6,420 nt of DNA from JAAYWY01 sp050945275 (GTDB lineage Bacteria > Bacillota > DTU030 > DUMP01), in contig JBMNSQ010000097.1 of NCBI GenBank assembly GCA_050945275.1, positions 1-6,420 on the forward strand. Reading direction: 5' to 3'. The notes below the pieces were generated by a model that was not told the origin of the DNA, ran no database searches, and worked only from the letters and a program-made list of their open reading frames with translations. Positions 1 to 6,266 of this stretch are shown here, one piece after another. The position numbers were made by a program, and so were the translations under genes. Position 1 is the first letter of the stretch. Every line of letters begins with the position of its first letter.

Positions 1-1
1 T

Positions 2-553
2 AAAGAGGCTGATATTCTGCTAGTAAATGTTAAGGATAGCAAAAACTTAGTCCCGGCGCTAACAAGCAAACAAGTAGATGCCTGGGTAGGGCCTTCGCCT
101 CATCCGGAAGTAGCGGTTACCAGTGGTCTCGGCAATATAGTCTTAGATATGAAAGATATGCCGCCAAAGGGGCAATGGGAGGAATTTCCGTGTTGTGTGG
201 CTACGGCCTCCCAAGAGATGATCGATAATCATCCGGAGATTGTACAAGCTTTTACTGATATTCTGACCAAGGCTTCTGCTTTTGCCATGGAGCAACCAGA
301 GGTTTTGGCCCAGGACCTGTCTGCTTGGTGTGGAATTGACTTAGAAGCGGCCAAGAAAAATGCGGTTGTTTTTACCACTGAACCTAACGAAAACTGGTTT
401 AGAGGTGAAAGTATAATCTATGATGCTTTAAAAGATACGGATAAACTGACGGATCAACTGAAAGACACCGATTTTGAGACGGCTAAAGAGAGCCTGTTCC
501 AGTTTTCGTTTGTGGAAAAGAGTTTGCAAAAGCTTAGTCAGGGTAGCATTTAG
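2..553 (+). CDS. ABC transporter substrate-binding protein, NitT/TauT (SsuA-like) family, C-terminal part
   Basis: The reading frame is open from the first bases of the window to TAG at 551-553, so the N-terminus, including any signal peptide or lipobox, lies outside. About 183 residues are visible. They match the second half of periplasmic-binding-like proteins of the nitrate/sulfonate/taurine class: an 'LTSKQVDAWVGPSPHPEVAV' segment (the hinge-side stretch where such proteins say the bound analogue is acted on), then 'EFPCCVATASQEMIDNHPEI', then a helical tail with 'FAMEQPEVLAQDL'. The protein would sit outside the membrane, bind the ligand and hand it to the permease encoded 17 nt downstream. 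The adjacent cysteine pair in 'PCCV' is a visible oddity. An internal ATG at 149 exists, but the frame is coherent well upstream of it, so it is not the start. The ligand is unknown: sulfonates, nitrate, thiamine precursors and aromatics are all carried by this family. Confidence 0.88.
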   Translation, partial: KEADILLVNVKDSKNLVPALTSKQVDAWVGPSPHPEVAVTSGLGNIVLDMKDMPPKGQWEEFPCCVATASQEMIDNHPEIVQAFTDILTKASAFAMEQPEVLAQDLSAWCGIDLEAAKKNAVVFTTEPNENWFRGESIIYDALKDTDKLTDQLKDTDFETAKESLFQFSFVEKSLQKLSQGSI

Positions 554-557
554 TTTT

Positions 558-565
558 TGAGGTGA
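558..565 (+). promoter_or_regulatory. Ribosome binding site of the permease gene
   Basis: TGAGGTGA carries the 7-nt GAGGTGA match to the 16S rRNA anti-Shine-Dalgarno sequence. It ends 5 nt before TTG at 571. The alternative start, GTG at 562, lies inside this site and cannot use it. This favours TTG 571 as the translation start. Confidence 0.75.
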
Positions 566-570
566 AGCTA

Positions 571-1473
571 TTGGCGATACAGGAAAAACAACTTTCTTTT
601 CCGACCCCTAGCGATAAGTTGGTTTTTAGTAAAGGAGCTATAGCTTTTGCTAAGGCCGCAGTTCAACCGTTGTTAGTGCCAATACTGGTACTGCTGGTTT
701 GGCAGCGAATGGCCCTGTCCATCAATAATCCCTTGATTCTACCAGAGCTAAAATCAGTGCTTAGCATTTTAGTTCACCCAACAGCCGATCTTTTACGCTT
801 AGGGTCGCTGATTCATAATATTTCTGTTAGCCTATTAAGGATTGCCTTAGGGTATACATTAGCGGCTGTAGTGGCTATTCCTTTGGGCATTCTCATGGGT
901 TATTCAAGCAATGTGCGTGGACTGTTTCAAGGGTTGCTGGCTATGATAAGGCCCATTCCACCGTTGGCCTGGGTGCCGCTAATCTTAGCTTGGATGGGTA
1001 CGACTAGTATGGCTTCTGTTTTGAACTTAAATGAGGGATTAGGTTACGTATGGCTGAGCAACATTAGACTGTCCATGGTGTTTATCATCTTTATTGGTTC
1101 CTTTTTTCCCATGTTTTTGAGTACTATGTTCGGTATTAGAAATGTACGCCGTACACTTATTGACTGTGCTCTCACTTTAGGTGCCAGCGAACGCGACCTT
1201 ATATCAAAAGTTTTGCTGCAGGCAGCCATGCCTAATATTTTTAGTGGTTTGCGGAACGGGATGGGTGTGGCTTGGAGCAGCTTAGTTGCGGCTGAGATGT
1301 TGCCGGGAAGTATTGCTGGACTAGGGTATCTTATTACTCATGCTCAATCTTTTTCCCGTATTGATGTTGTTATGGCCGGCATGGTCACCATTAGCGCTGT
1401 CGGCTCTCTACTAGATTTAATCTTTCGAATCATTGACGAGAAGAAATTCCGTTGGGTGCGGTTAGGAGGTTAG
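571..1473 (+). CDS. ABC transporter permease, NitT/TauT (SsuC-like) family
   Basis: This is the inner-membrane channel subunit, 300 residues from the TTG start chosen because of the Shine-Dalgarno at 558-565 (GTG 562 would add three residues). Hydrophobic segments lie near residues 30-50, 88-111, 118-143, 169-189, 226-244 and 266-288, as expected for a six-helix binding-protein-dependent permease. The EAA loop that docks on the ATPase is visible at about 198-222 ('DCALTLGASERDL...AAMPN', with Gly204 and Pro221). 'RPIPPLAWVPLILAW' and 'VAWSSLVAAEML' are hallmarks of the sulfonate/nitrate/taurine subfamily. Residues about 144-164 look like an insertion of roughly 20 residues at the place where relatives have a short 'GIGxxS' turn. 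It is the second gene visible in the operon, 17 nt after the binding protein and 13 nt before the ATPase. Function is confident; the substrate is not determined. Confidence 0.92.
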   Translation: MAIQEKQLSFPTPSDKLVFSKGAIAFAKAAVQPLLVPILVLLVWQRMALSINNPLILPELKSVLSILVHPTADLLRLGSLIHNISVSLLRIALGYTLAAVVAIPLGILMGYSSNVRGLFQGLLAMIRPIPPLAWVPLILAWMGTTSMASVLNLNEGLGYVWLSNIRLSMVFIIFIGSFFPMFLSTMFGIRNVRRTLIDCALTLGASERDLISKVLLQAAMPNIFSGLRNGMGVAWSSLVAAEMLPGSIAGLGYLITHAQSFSRIDVVMAGMVTISAVGSLLDLIFRIIDEKKFRWVRLGG

Positions 1474-1486
1474 GGGGTCGGGCTCT

Positions 1487-2248
1487 GTGGTAGCAATTAA
1501 CCTAAGAGATGTCAGTAAGATTTTCTACACGGAAAGAGGGCAGGAGATCCTGGCTGTAACTAATATAACGGCTAATATTCAAGCGGCTGAGTTTGTTTGT
1601 TTATTAGGCCCAAGTGGATCTGGTAAATCCACTATTTTGCGGATGCTAGCGGGTTTGGAAACGCCTACCGTAGGGGAGATAAGAGTATTGGGGCGTCCTG
1701 TAGCTGAAACTGTTATGGAAACAGCTATGGTTTTACAGGATTACTCGTTGCTTCCCTGGCGTAACGTCTTAGACAATGTAGCCTTTGGCTTAGAACTGAG
1801 GAAAATGCCGGCTAAAGAACGCCTACAAGTGGCGCATGATATGCTGTGGCGGGTTGGTTTGGATGCCTTTGCCATGGCCTATCCCTATGAACTGTCCGGT
1901 GGTATGCAGCAGAGAACAGCTATAGCCCGTGCCTTGGCTATCGAGCCCAAAGTACTTTATATGGATGAGCCGTTTGGTGCTCTGGACGCTTTCACTAGGC
2001 GACAAATGCAGCGGGAGCTCTTGTCGCTGTGGTTAAAGGACAGGAAGACTGTGTTGTTCGTTACGCATAGTGTAGAGGAAGCGGTTTACTTGGCTACTCG
2101 CATTGTGGTTATGGGCACGCGACCAGGTCGGATAATGGCTGACATGCCAGTGAAAATTCCGTATCCGAGGCGCAGCAGTGATACGGAATTTGGGCGGCTA
2201 GTGGAAGAACTTACGGAGATGCTTATGAATTTGGCTAAATCGGCGTAA
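1487..2248 (+). CDS. ABC transporter ATP-binding protein, NitT/TauT (SsuB/TauB-like) family
   Basis: This 253-residue cytoplasmic ATPase powers the permease. All nucleotide-binding motifs are intact: Walker A GPSGSGKST (41-49), Q-loop 'VLQDYSLLPW' with Gln84, signature LSGGMQQR (136-143), Walker B 'VLYMDEPFGALD' (156-167) with catalytic Glu161, and the H-loop His194 in 'FVTHS'. The 'LLPW' after the Q-loop and 'THSVEEAVYLATRIVVM' after Walker B are typical of the nitrate/sulfonate/taurine importers. The GTG start at 1487 follows a G-rich stretch (AGGGGG near 1472-1477) about 9 nt away, which is the likely ribosome site. Length is normal for the family, with no extra C-terminal regulatory domain. 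It lies 13 nt after the permease stop, so the two are almost certainly co-transcribed. Symbols such as ssuB or tauB are not assigned because substrate cannot be inferred. Confidence 0.95.
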   Translation: MVAINLRDVSKIFYTERGQEILAVTNITANIQAAEFVCLLGPSGSGKSTILRMLAGLETPTVGEIRVLGRPVAETVMETAMVLQDYSLLPWRNVLDNVAFGLELRKMPAKERLQVAHDMLWRVGLDAFAMAYPYELSGGMQQRTAIARALAIEPKVLYMDEPFGALDAFTRRQMQRELLSLWLKDRKTVLFVTHSVEEAVYLATRIVVMGTRPGRIMADMPVKIPYPRRSSDTEFGRLVEELTEMLMNLAKSA

Positions 2249-2410
2249 GAGGCAAAATATTTGTCACCAGGTTGCATTATAAGCATGCACAAATCCACCT
2301 CAATAATAGGTGAAGGAAGTTCTTGTCCGATGTGTTCCCTAATTTACGAGCAGAGGGTTAATATGTATTTGAGCAATACCAAGCAGAAGCTATAACTTAA
2401 GAAGCAAGAT

Positions 2411-2439
2411 AAAATGGGAGCCTCGAGGACTCCCATTTT
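2411..2439. terminator. Bidirectional rho-independent terminator between convergent genes
   Basis: AAAATGGGAG (2411-2420) and CTCCCATTTT (2430-2439) form a perfect 10-bp stem with a 9-nt loop, whose core CCTCGAGG is itself palindromic. The T-tract on each strand is built into the stem, so the hairpin can end the ABC operon (about 160 nt after the ATPase stop) and the peptidase gene (10 nt after its stop). The 2249-2410 stretch before it contains no convincing gene. Confidence 0.85.
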
Positions 2440-2448
2440 ACCGTTTAG

Positions 2449-4965
2449 CTATTTTGCCACCGCCGCTTTAAAGATACTATTAAAGAGGAAGGGGAATGTT
2501 CCCTGGGCTTGGAAACGGTACACTAGGTCGGGACTAGCTAAGATAACGCTACCCTTACCCACCTGTACCTCCACAATGGCAGCCTGACCGGACAATTTCT
2601 TCTCTGGATCAGCCAGATAGCCAGAAAGAAGCGGCTCGTCACTAAAGCTGGCTACCACACTGACATTATCCGCAGGACTAACCACAAAAGCCGGGTCGTT
2701 CTCAAAAAACACAGCTTCATGAGTATCATAGCCGTAAGCCACCGGCTGGTTGGGATCGACGGTAAGACCCAGGAGAGAACCGGGAACATTTACACCACCA
2801 AGATCCGCCAGTTCGACACTGGCCACCAACCCGTGTTCCACTGGAAAAGCCGAAGCTTTACCCATGGCGATCAAGGTACCGCCACCTTGTACAAACTGAG
2901 TCAGCGCTGCTACCCCTTCTTCACCTAGCCCCCCTTGGTATGACGGAGGCATATTAGACGAACCGTCGTAGATGTTCTGCGGGCGCATATCAGGGAGGAT
3001 TATGATGTCATACTGATCAAGCTCCCCGACTTTAACAGCATTGTTGTCAAGACGGTCAAACTGAAAATCGTACTGCTCTAAGGTGTAACGAGTCCAACCT
3101 TCATCCATGGTATCCACCCAACCATGGTAAAGGCCGACCTTCGGCTGAGCCAAATCAACAAAGTCCCCTTCTGGTTCGCTGACAAGAGCGTGAGCTACAA
3201 GATGAAGTGCCTCCACCTGGGCTTTGAAGTCACCGTAGTTCACACCGCTAACCTTGAAAGTGCCGGCTGGGTAAGTAGCGCCATCTAGGGTGAAAGCTGC
3301 CGTCGCCTGCTGGACACTGGCGCCCTGATCCCAAAGAGCGTTAAGAAGCCGCGCTACATTATTGTTGCTCTTGTGCTCTAGCAAATACCCAAAGGTTGAT
3401 TCTCCGCCGCTAAGAGTACCTGTCGGCTCAATTGTGGTGACGGGCTCCACTTCGACCTTAAAAACACTCTTGTTTCCCACAGCTACTGTGTCCACATCTC
3501 GCATTAGACCGTAAGTCCAAGCCGTAACATCGTAAGGCTCATTAAAATAATCTTGGTACTCTTGTACCTCTAACAAGGTCTTGGCCACATTGCGATACGG
3601 CTGGTTCAAAAACACTACATAAGTACCAGCCGGGTAACTCTTTCCTTCAACTGTGAAGGCAGCAGTAGCCTGATTGACCTCAATACGGTGCTTCAAAAGA
3701 TTTGCCACTAAATCAGCCACCGCCGCAAGATCGTCCTGCTCAGCCGGGATCAAATAAGCATGCGGAGCCTGGTTTTCCCCAGCTTCCACTGCCTGCTTAC
3801 CCTTAAGGTAAAAATGCTTAAGAACAGTATCTTTCTCTTGTGCTGTAAGCTCGAGGCTAAGCAGCACACCTGTTTGCTGGTAATCAATATTATCGCGGAG
3901 ACGCCAAACATCACCCTTCCAAGGCATAGGCATATACCAGTGATTCTCTTTCTCCAGCGCTTTAGGTCCGCTTGTGTCCGGAGTTGCACCCCAACCGCCA
4001 TGAGTCTCAAACAACATTCCCTGGCCGTTGTGGTAGGTAGTAAACTGGTCATTATACCCGGGATACCAGTTGTCATAACGAGTAGCCGTGACCACACCGG
4101 CCATTCCCTGGGCAGTCATGTTGGAAATAATATAACCGCCATATTTAATCCAATCCGCTTGCGTTATGGGACTGATGTTCTGGTCGTTAGGATCCTGAGT
4201 GGGATTAAGCCACATCCTCGCTGGGCCAGTTTGGTGCAAATCATGGTAAATCTGCGGGTGAAAAAGAAACCGAGCTTCTATGTTTTGGGCTGTCTCCGGC
4301 AGCGCCAAAGCTATCATGTCCCGGTTGTTATCGTGACCTACATAATGCCCCACATAAGGCGGCCGCGGCTTCATTTCAGCCCACTCGGTATCCTTATACT
4401 TATGATACCACTCGGTAAAGGAATCATGACCGTCGGGATTAATGGACGGATCAATAACCACAATTACGTTATCCAGTATATTCTTAGTCGCCTGGTCATT
4501 ACCCGTAGCCAACTTATACGCCAGCTCCATGACCATCTCCGCACTCCCAACCTCCGGAGCATGGATATTAGCGCAGATCCAGTAGATGGCCTTGCCATCC
4601 TTAATTAGCTTTTGCGCTTCTTTCTCGCTTAGGCCCCGTGGATCAGCCAGTTTTGCACTGATTTCCTGATACCTAGTCAGATTTTTTATATTTTGCTCCG
4701 AAGACACCACCGTGAGAATCATCGGTCTCCCCTCCGGAGTCGTACCGTACGGTATGACCTCAACACGGTTGGAAGCCTCATCTAACTTGTTCATATACTC
4801 GACGATTTTGTCCCAAGGCGTGAGCTCATAATCAGCTCCAATGTCATAACCTAAGACCTGCTTTGGCGTAAGAACAGGAGCCGCAAACGCCAGCTGACTT
4901 AAGAGTAATACCAAAACTAATGTTACCGCCAGAAAACGAAAACAACTTACATTCTTTTTCAACAC
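2449..4965 (-). CDS. Exported M14-family zinc carboxypeptidase with C-terminal GAT1-like domain
   Basis: This 838-residue protein is probably secreted. A Lys-rich N-terminus, a hydrophobic core (about 11-25) and 'AFA' at 26-28 make a Sec signal peptide, cut near residue 28. The M14 domain (about 45-395) shows the zinc motif HAPE (His135, Glu138), a likely third zinc ligand in 'HDLHQTG' (His244; His241 is the alternative), 'INPDG' (175-179), the carboxylate-binding 'NNRD' (213-216) and the probable general base Glu320 in 'MLFETHGG'. These suggest an active metallopeptidase; the natural substrate (peptides, or cell-wall peptides) is not known. Residues about 400-600 contain a duplicated 'QATAAFT..G..YPAGT' motif. 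Residues about 607-838 resemble a class I amidotransferase fold. The only cysteines are Cys8 and Cys131, so that domain has no catalytic cysteine and is probably structural. Start: GTG 4965 and TTG 4962 are adjacent; the Shine-Dalgarno core is 4 nt from the first and 7 nt from the second, so TTG may be the true start. It is convergent with the ABC operon. Confidence 0.92.
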   Translation of the reverse strand: MLKKNVSCFRFLAVTLVLVLLLSQLAFAAPVLTPKQVLGYDIGADYELTPWDKIVEYMNKLDEASNRVEVIPYGTTPEGRPMILTVVSSEQNIKNLTRYQEISAKLADPRGLSEKEAQKLIKDGKAIYWICANIHAPEVGSAEMVMELAYKLATGNDQATKNILDNVIVVIDPSINPDGHDSFTEWYHKYKDTEWAEMKPRPPYVGHYVGHDNNRDMIALALPETAQNIEARFLFHPQIYHDLHQTGPARMWLNPTQDPNDQNISPITQADWIKYGGYIISNMTAQGMAGVVTATRYDNWYPGYNDQFTTYHNGQGMLFETHGGWGATPDTSGPKALEKENHWYMPMPWKGDVWRLRDNIDYQQTGVLLSLELTAQEKDTVLKHFYLKGKQAVEAGENQAPHAYLIPAEQDDLAAVADLVANLLKHRIEVNQATAAFTVEGKSYPAGTYVVFLNQPYRNVAKTLLEVQEYQDYFNEPYDVTAWTYGLMRDVDTVAVGNKSVFKVEVEPVTTIEPTGTLSGGESTFGYLLEHKSNNNVARLLNALWDQGASVQQATAAFTLDGATYPAGTFKVSGVNYGDFKAQVEALHLVAHALVSEPEGDFVDLAQPKVGLYHGWVDTMDEGWTRYTLEQYDFQFDRLDNNAVKVGELDQYDIIILPDMRPQNIYDGSSNMPPSYQGGLGEEGVAALTQFVQGGGTLIAMGKASAFPVEHGLVASVELADLGGVNVPGSLLGLTVDPNQPVAYGYDTHEAVFFENDPAFVVSPADNVSVVASFSDEPLLSGYLADPEKKLSGQAAIVEVQVGKGSVILASPDLVYRFQAQGTFPFLFNSIFKAAVAK
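3256..3672 (-). repeat. Internal duplicated protein motif in the M14 peptidase
   Basis: Residues 432-449 (3619-3672) and 553-570 (3256-3309) of the peptidase read QATAAFTVEGKSYPAGTY and QATAAFTLDGATYPAGTF, 13 of 18 identical and 121 residues apart. Each is followed by a strand and a short helix, so this appears to be an ancient domain duplication between the catalytic and the amidotransferase-like domains. The coordinates span both copies and the sequence between them. Confidence 0.8.
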
Positions 4966-4967
4966 AG

Positions 4968-4976
4968 CACCTCCTT
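4968..4976 (-). promoter_or_regulatory. Ribosome binding site of the M14 peptidase gene
   Basis: On the minus strand AAGGAGGTG is a near-perfect Shine-Dalgarno site. Its GGAGG core is 4 nt from GTG 4965 and 7 nt from the next codon, TTG 4962, so spacing slightly favours TTG. Confidence 0.85.
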
Positions 4977-5030
4977 AATAAGTTAAACCAAAGGAAAAAC
5001 TAGCCTCACCATTCTCGCCATCTTTTGTTG

Positions 5031-5070
5031 CCCCTATCCCCTCCCTCCCTTGCCCTTGGCCCTTGTGCCC
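5031..5070 (-). other. Candidate G-quadruplex tract in the peptidase leader
   Basis: On the plus strand seven C-runs lie at 5031-5034, 5038-5041, 5043-5045, 5047-5049, 5053-5055, 5060-5062 and 5068-5070, with gaps of 1-5 nt. The minus (peptidase-sense) strand therefore has seven runs of at least three G, more than enough for the G3+N1-7 quadruplex pattern. Part of the tract is a four-fold CAAGGG repeat. It begins about 65 nt before the peptidase start and lies downstream of the candidate promoter, so it would be in the mRNA leader. The pattern is seen directly; folding and any regulatory effect are inferred. Confidence 0.55.
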
Positions 5071-5099
5071 TTGTTTGTTTCAATGCATTGATATTCAAC

Positions 5100-5128
5100 A
5101 TTATGTATAAGTATTCCTGCAAGCTCAA
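5100..5128 (-). promoter_or_regulatory. Candidate sigma-A type promoter of the M14 peptidase
   Basis: On the minus strand TTGAGC (5128-5123) and CATAAT (5105-5100) are separated by exactly 17 nt and match the -35 and -10 consensus at 4/6 and 5/6. Transcription would start near 5093, giving a leader of about 130 nt that includes the G-rich tract. Confidence 0.45.
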
Positions 5129-5166
5129 GGAATTTTTTTGTAAAGGAACTAAACAACATAACAAAA

Positions 5167-5198
5167 ATGGCCCTGACCGCGTCAGCAGTCAAGGCCAT
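5167..5198 (-). terminator. Terminator-like hairpin on the minus strand
   Basis: Read on the minus strand, ATGGCCTTGAC and GTCAGGGCCAT pair over 11 bp with one mismatch around a 10-nt loop, followed by TTTTTGTT. This is a rho-independent terminator layout facing leftward. It would block transcripts running antisense through ppa before the candidate peptidase promoter. If the peptidase promoter actually lies further upstream, it could be an attenuator: CTGAC-GCG-GTCAG (5185-5173) forms a competing smaller hairpin. Confidence 0.5.
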
Positions 5199-5309
5199 AC
5201 CTTCCTTCTCTGGCTAGATAGAGAATAGACAAAAGAAAACTGCAGGAAAAATGGCCCCGCTAGGCTAATATTATAGTTATGAAACCCCTCTGCTGAGGAA
5301 ATGGCAGGA

Positions 5310-5316
5310 AAGGAAG
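5310..5316 (+). promoter_or_regulatory. Ribosome binding site of ppa
   Basis: AAGGAAG ends 8 nt before ATG 5325. The earlier in-frame ATG at 5301 has only GAGGA one base away, which is too close to work. This supports 5325 as the start. Confidence 0.6.
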
Positions 5317-5324
5317 AAAATACT

Positions 5325-5825
5325 ATGCCTTATATACCTGTTTTCGTCGAAGTGCCCAAGGGCTCCCGAAACAAGTATGAGTATAACCACAAAACTGGTC
5401 GCTTTGTCCTGGATAGGATGTTGTTCTCATCTGTCCATTACCCTGCCGACTACGGCTTCATTCCCGAGACCCTGGCTGCCGATGGCGATGAATTAGATGT
5501 GCTGGTCTTAACTGGTGATCCCACCTTCCCCGGCTGCCAAGTAATGGGTTTGCCGGTAGCCATGTTGGAAATGTGGGATGAAAAGGGACGGGATGAAAAG
5601 ATCATTGCCATCTCCCGAGAGGACCCGCTCTGGGGTTGGATTAAGAAGTTCGAGGATGTCCCACCCCACCTGTTACGGGAGATCTCCCACTTCTTCAGTA
5701 TTTACAAGGAGCTAGAAGGTAAGAAAACAGAAATTGGCTCCTGGTACAATAAGGAACAAGCCTGGAAAACCATTCACCAGGCAGAAGCCCGCTATAAGGA
5801 AATACAACAACGGCAGCAAAAGTAA
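5325..5825 (+). CDS. ppa: Soluble inorganic pyrophosphatase, family I
   Basis: This cytoplasmic enzyme hydrolyses pyrophosphate to two phosphates, using Mg2+, and so pulls biosynthetic reactions (nucleic acid, aminoacyl-tRNA and other activations) forward. The 166-residue product (E. coli enzyme about 175) has the family signature DGDELDV (53-59). By alignment from memory with the E. coli enzyme, the active-site set is complete: Glu9, Lys17, Glu19, Arg31, Tyr39, Tyr43, Asp53, Asp55, Asp58, Asp85, Glu86, Asp90, Lys92, Tyr127 and Lys128. ATG 5325 is chosen over ATG 5301 because 'MPYIPVFVEVPKGS' matches the usual N-terminus, and because a ribosome site sits 8 nt upstream; the longer form would add MAGKEENT, atypical of the family. 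It appears to be monocistronic, divergent from the peptidase, with a terminator immediately after its stop. Confidence 0.95.
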   Translation: MPYIPVFVEVPKGSRNKYEYNHKTGRFVLDRMLFSSVHYPADYGFIPETLAADGDELDVLVLTGDPTFPGCQVMGLPVAMLEMWDEKGRDEKIIAISREDPLWGWIKKFEDVPPHLLREISHFFSIYKELEGKKTEIGSWYNKEQAWKTIHQAEARYKEIQQRQQK

Positions 5826-5827
5826 CC

Positions 5828-5870
5828 AACACCCCACCCCTGTTCCACAAGGTAAGTGGGGTGTTTTGTT
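5828..5870 (+). terminator. Rho-independent terminator of ppa
   Basis: AACACCCCAC (5828-5837) and GTGGGGTGTT (5856-5865) form a perfect 10-bp stem, with further possible pairing inside the 18-nt loop. It is followed by TTGTT, giving TTTTGTT including the stem end, and starts 3 nt after the ppa stop codon. Confidence 0.88.
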
Positions 5871-5910
5871 GAGAACAGGTTGAGGTAATTAAAGGATGAG
5901 CCGTTTTTTA

Positions 5911-5925
5911 CCTGCATAATGCAGG
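5911..5925. repeat. Short perfect palindrome
   Basis: CCTGCATAATGCAGG is a 7-bp inverted repeat around a single central base. It could be a protein-binding site or the edge of a mobile-element relic; no gene next to it makes an operator role obvious. Confidence 0.4.
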
Positions 5926-5931
5926 GGGGTG

Positions 5932-5972
5932 GTCTAGTTTTCGTGGCCACTTATGTCCACTTTATAATGGCC
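5932..5972. repeat. Degenerate direct repeats, possible IS21-like terminal region
   Basis: GTCTAGTTTTCGTGGCC (5932-5948) and GTCCACTTTATAATGGCC (5955-5972) are imperfect direct repeats sharing a GTCYASTTT start and a TGGCC end, with a period of about 23 nt. GTGGCCAC (5943-5950) is a palindrome. Tandem repeats of this general look occur at the ends of IS21-family elements, but no transposase gene or second end is visible here, so the assignment is tentative. Confidence 0.3.
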
Positions 5973-6076
5973 GTTAACAGGTGGGTAAGTGGATACGCTC
6001 TGGTGGGGCAGCCAAAGAAAGTAAACCTTCCCCCTAAAATTCGATAGGCTCCATAAAGGAGTTGAGCAAAAATACC

Positions 6077-6130
6077 AGCCAACTAGGTAGGTAGATGAAA
6101 ATTACCACCACTACCTACTTGGCTAGTTTT
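6077..6130. terminator. Imperfect long hairpin with flanking A/T tracts
   Basis: AGCCAACTAGGTAG (6077-6090) pairs with CTACCTACTTGGCT (6111-6124) over 14 bp with one mismatch; an alternative register pairs GTAGGTAG with CTACCTAC. AAAAAT lies outside on the left and AGTTTT on the right, so it looks like a bidirectional terminator. No coding region ends directly beside it, so its client transcript is unclear. Confidence 0.4.
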
Positions 6131-6185
6131 AATAATGGGCACAAAAAATTCCCCTCTTCCAAGGTTCCCTAGAGGCAAAGATAAA

Positions 6186-6225
6186 GCCCCGTGAGGGAGC
6201 GAAGTTGCCTACTTTCCTACGGGGC
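6186..6225 (-). terminator. Candidate terminator of the right-edge gene
   Basis: GCCCCGT (6186-6192) pairs with ACGGGGC (6219-6225), extended by AGGGA/TTCCT inside a one-base bulge. On the minus strand the hairpin is followed by TTTAT. It lies 73 nt downstream of the stop codon of the minus-strand gene at the right edge, in the right orientation to end it. Confidence 0.5.
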
Positions 6226-6266
6226 ATGTTGCTTGTCTCCTAACTATTAGCTAAATGACTGACTAG

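Larger units (their letters stand above)
4966..5324. other. Divergent intergenic region between the M14 peptidase and ppa
   Basis: About 360 nt separate the two divergently transcribed genes. In order from the peptidase it holds the peptidase ribosome site, a C-rich tract (G-rich on the peptidase strand), a candidate minus-strand promoter, a minus-strand terminator-like hairpin and the ppa upstream region. A 67-codon plus-strand frame at 5025-5228 runs through these elements; it has low-complexity composition and no family resemblance, so I do not call it a gene. No clear two-box promoter for ppa is visible, although TATTATAGT at 5269-5277 could supply a -10. Confidence 0.6.

Noticed and set aside
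2272..2312. Small inverted repeats TGCAT/ATGCA and CACCT/AGGTG after the ATPase gene
   Set aside because: Stems of 5 bp are expected by chance, and the strong terminator at 2411-2439 explains transcript termination.
3760..4608. 282-codon open frame on the plus strand
   Set aside because: It lies fully antisense to the catalytic domain of the M14 peptidase, whose motifs are unmistakable; the plus-strand product has no family features and is a shadow of the peptidase codons.
5025..5228. 67-codon plus-strand frame
   Set aside because: It runs through the C-rich leader tract, the minus-strand promoter and the hairpin, has no good ribosome site and resembles no family.
5270..5275. Perfect TATAAT on the minus strand upstream of the peptidase
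   Set aside because: No acceptable -35 box lies 16-18 nt away (only CCTCAG-like sequence), so it was not called as a promoter.
5967..6050. Short plus-strand frame beginning MAVNRWVSG
   Set aside because: Only about 26 codons, with no ribosome site and no family resemblance.
6129..6227. 32-codon minus-strand frame starting ATG with AGGAG 9 nt upstream
   Set aside because: The ribosome site is suggestive, but the frame sits across the terminator hairpin at 6186-6225 and its product (MPRRKVGNFAPSRG...) looks like read-through of structured DNA.
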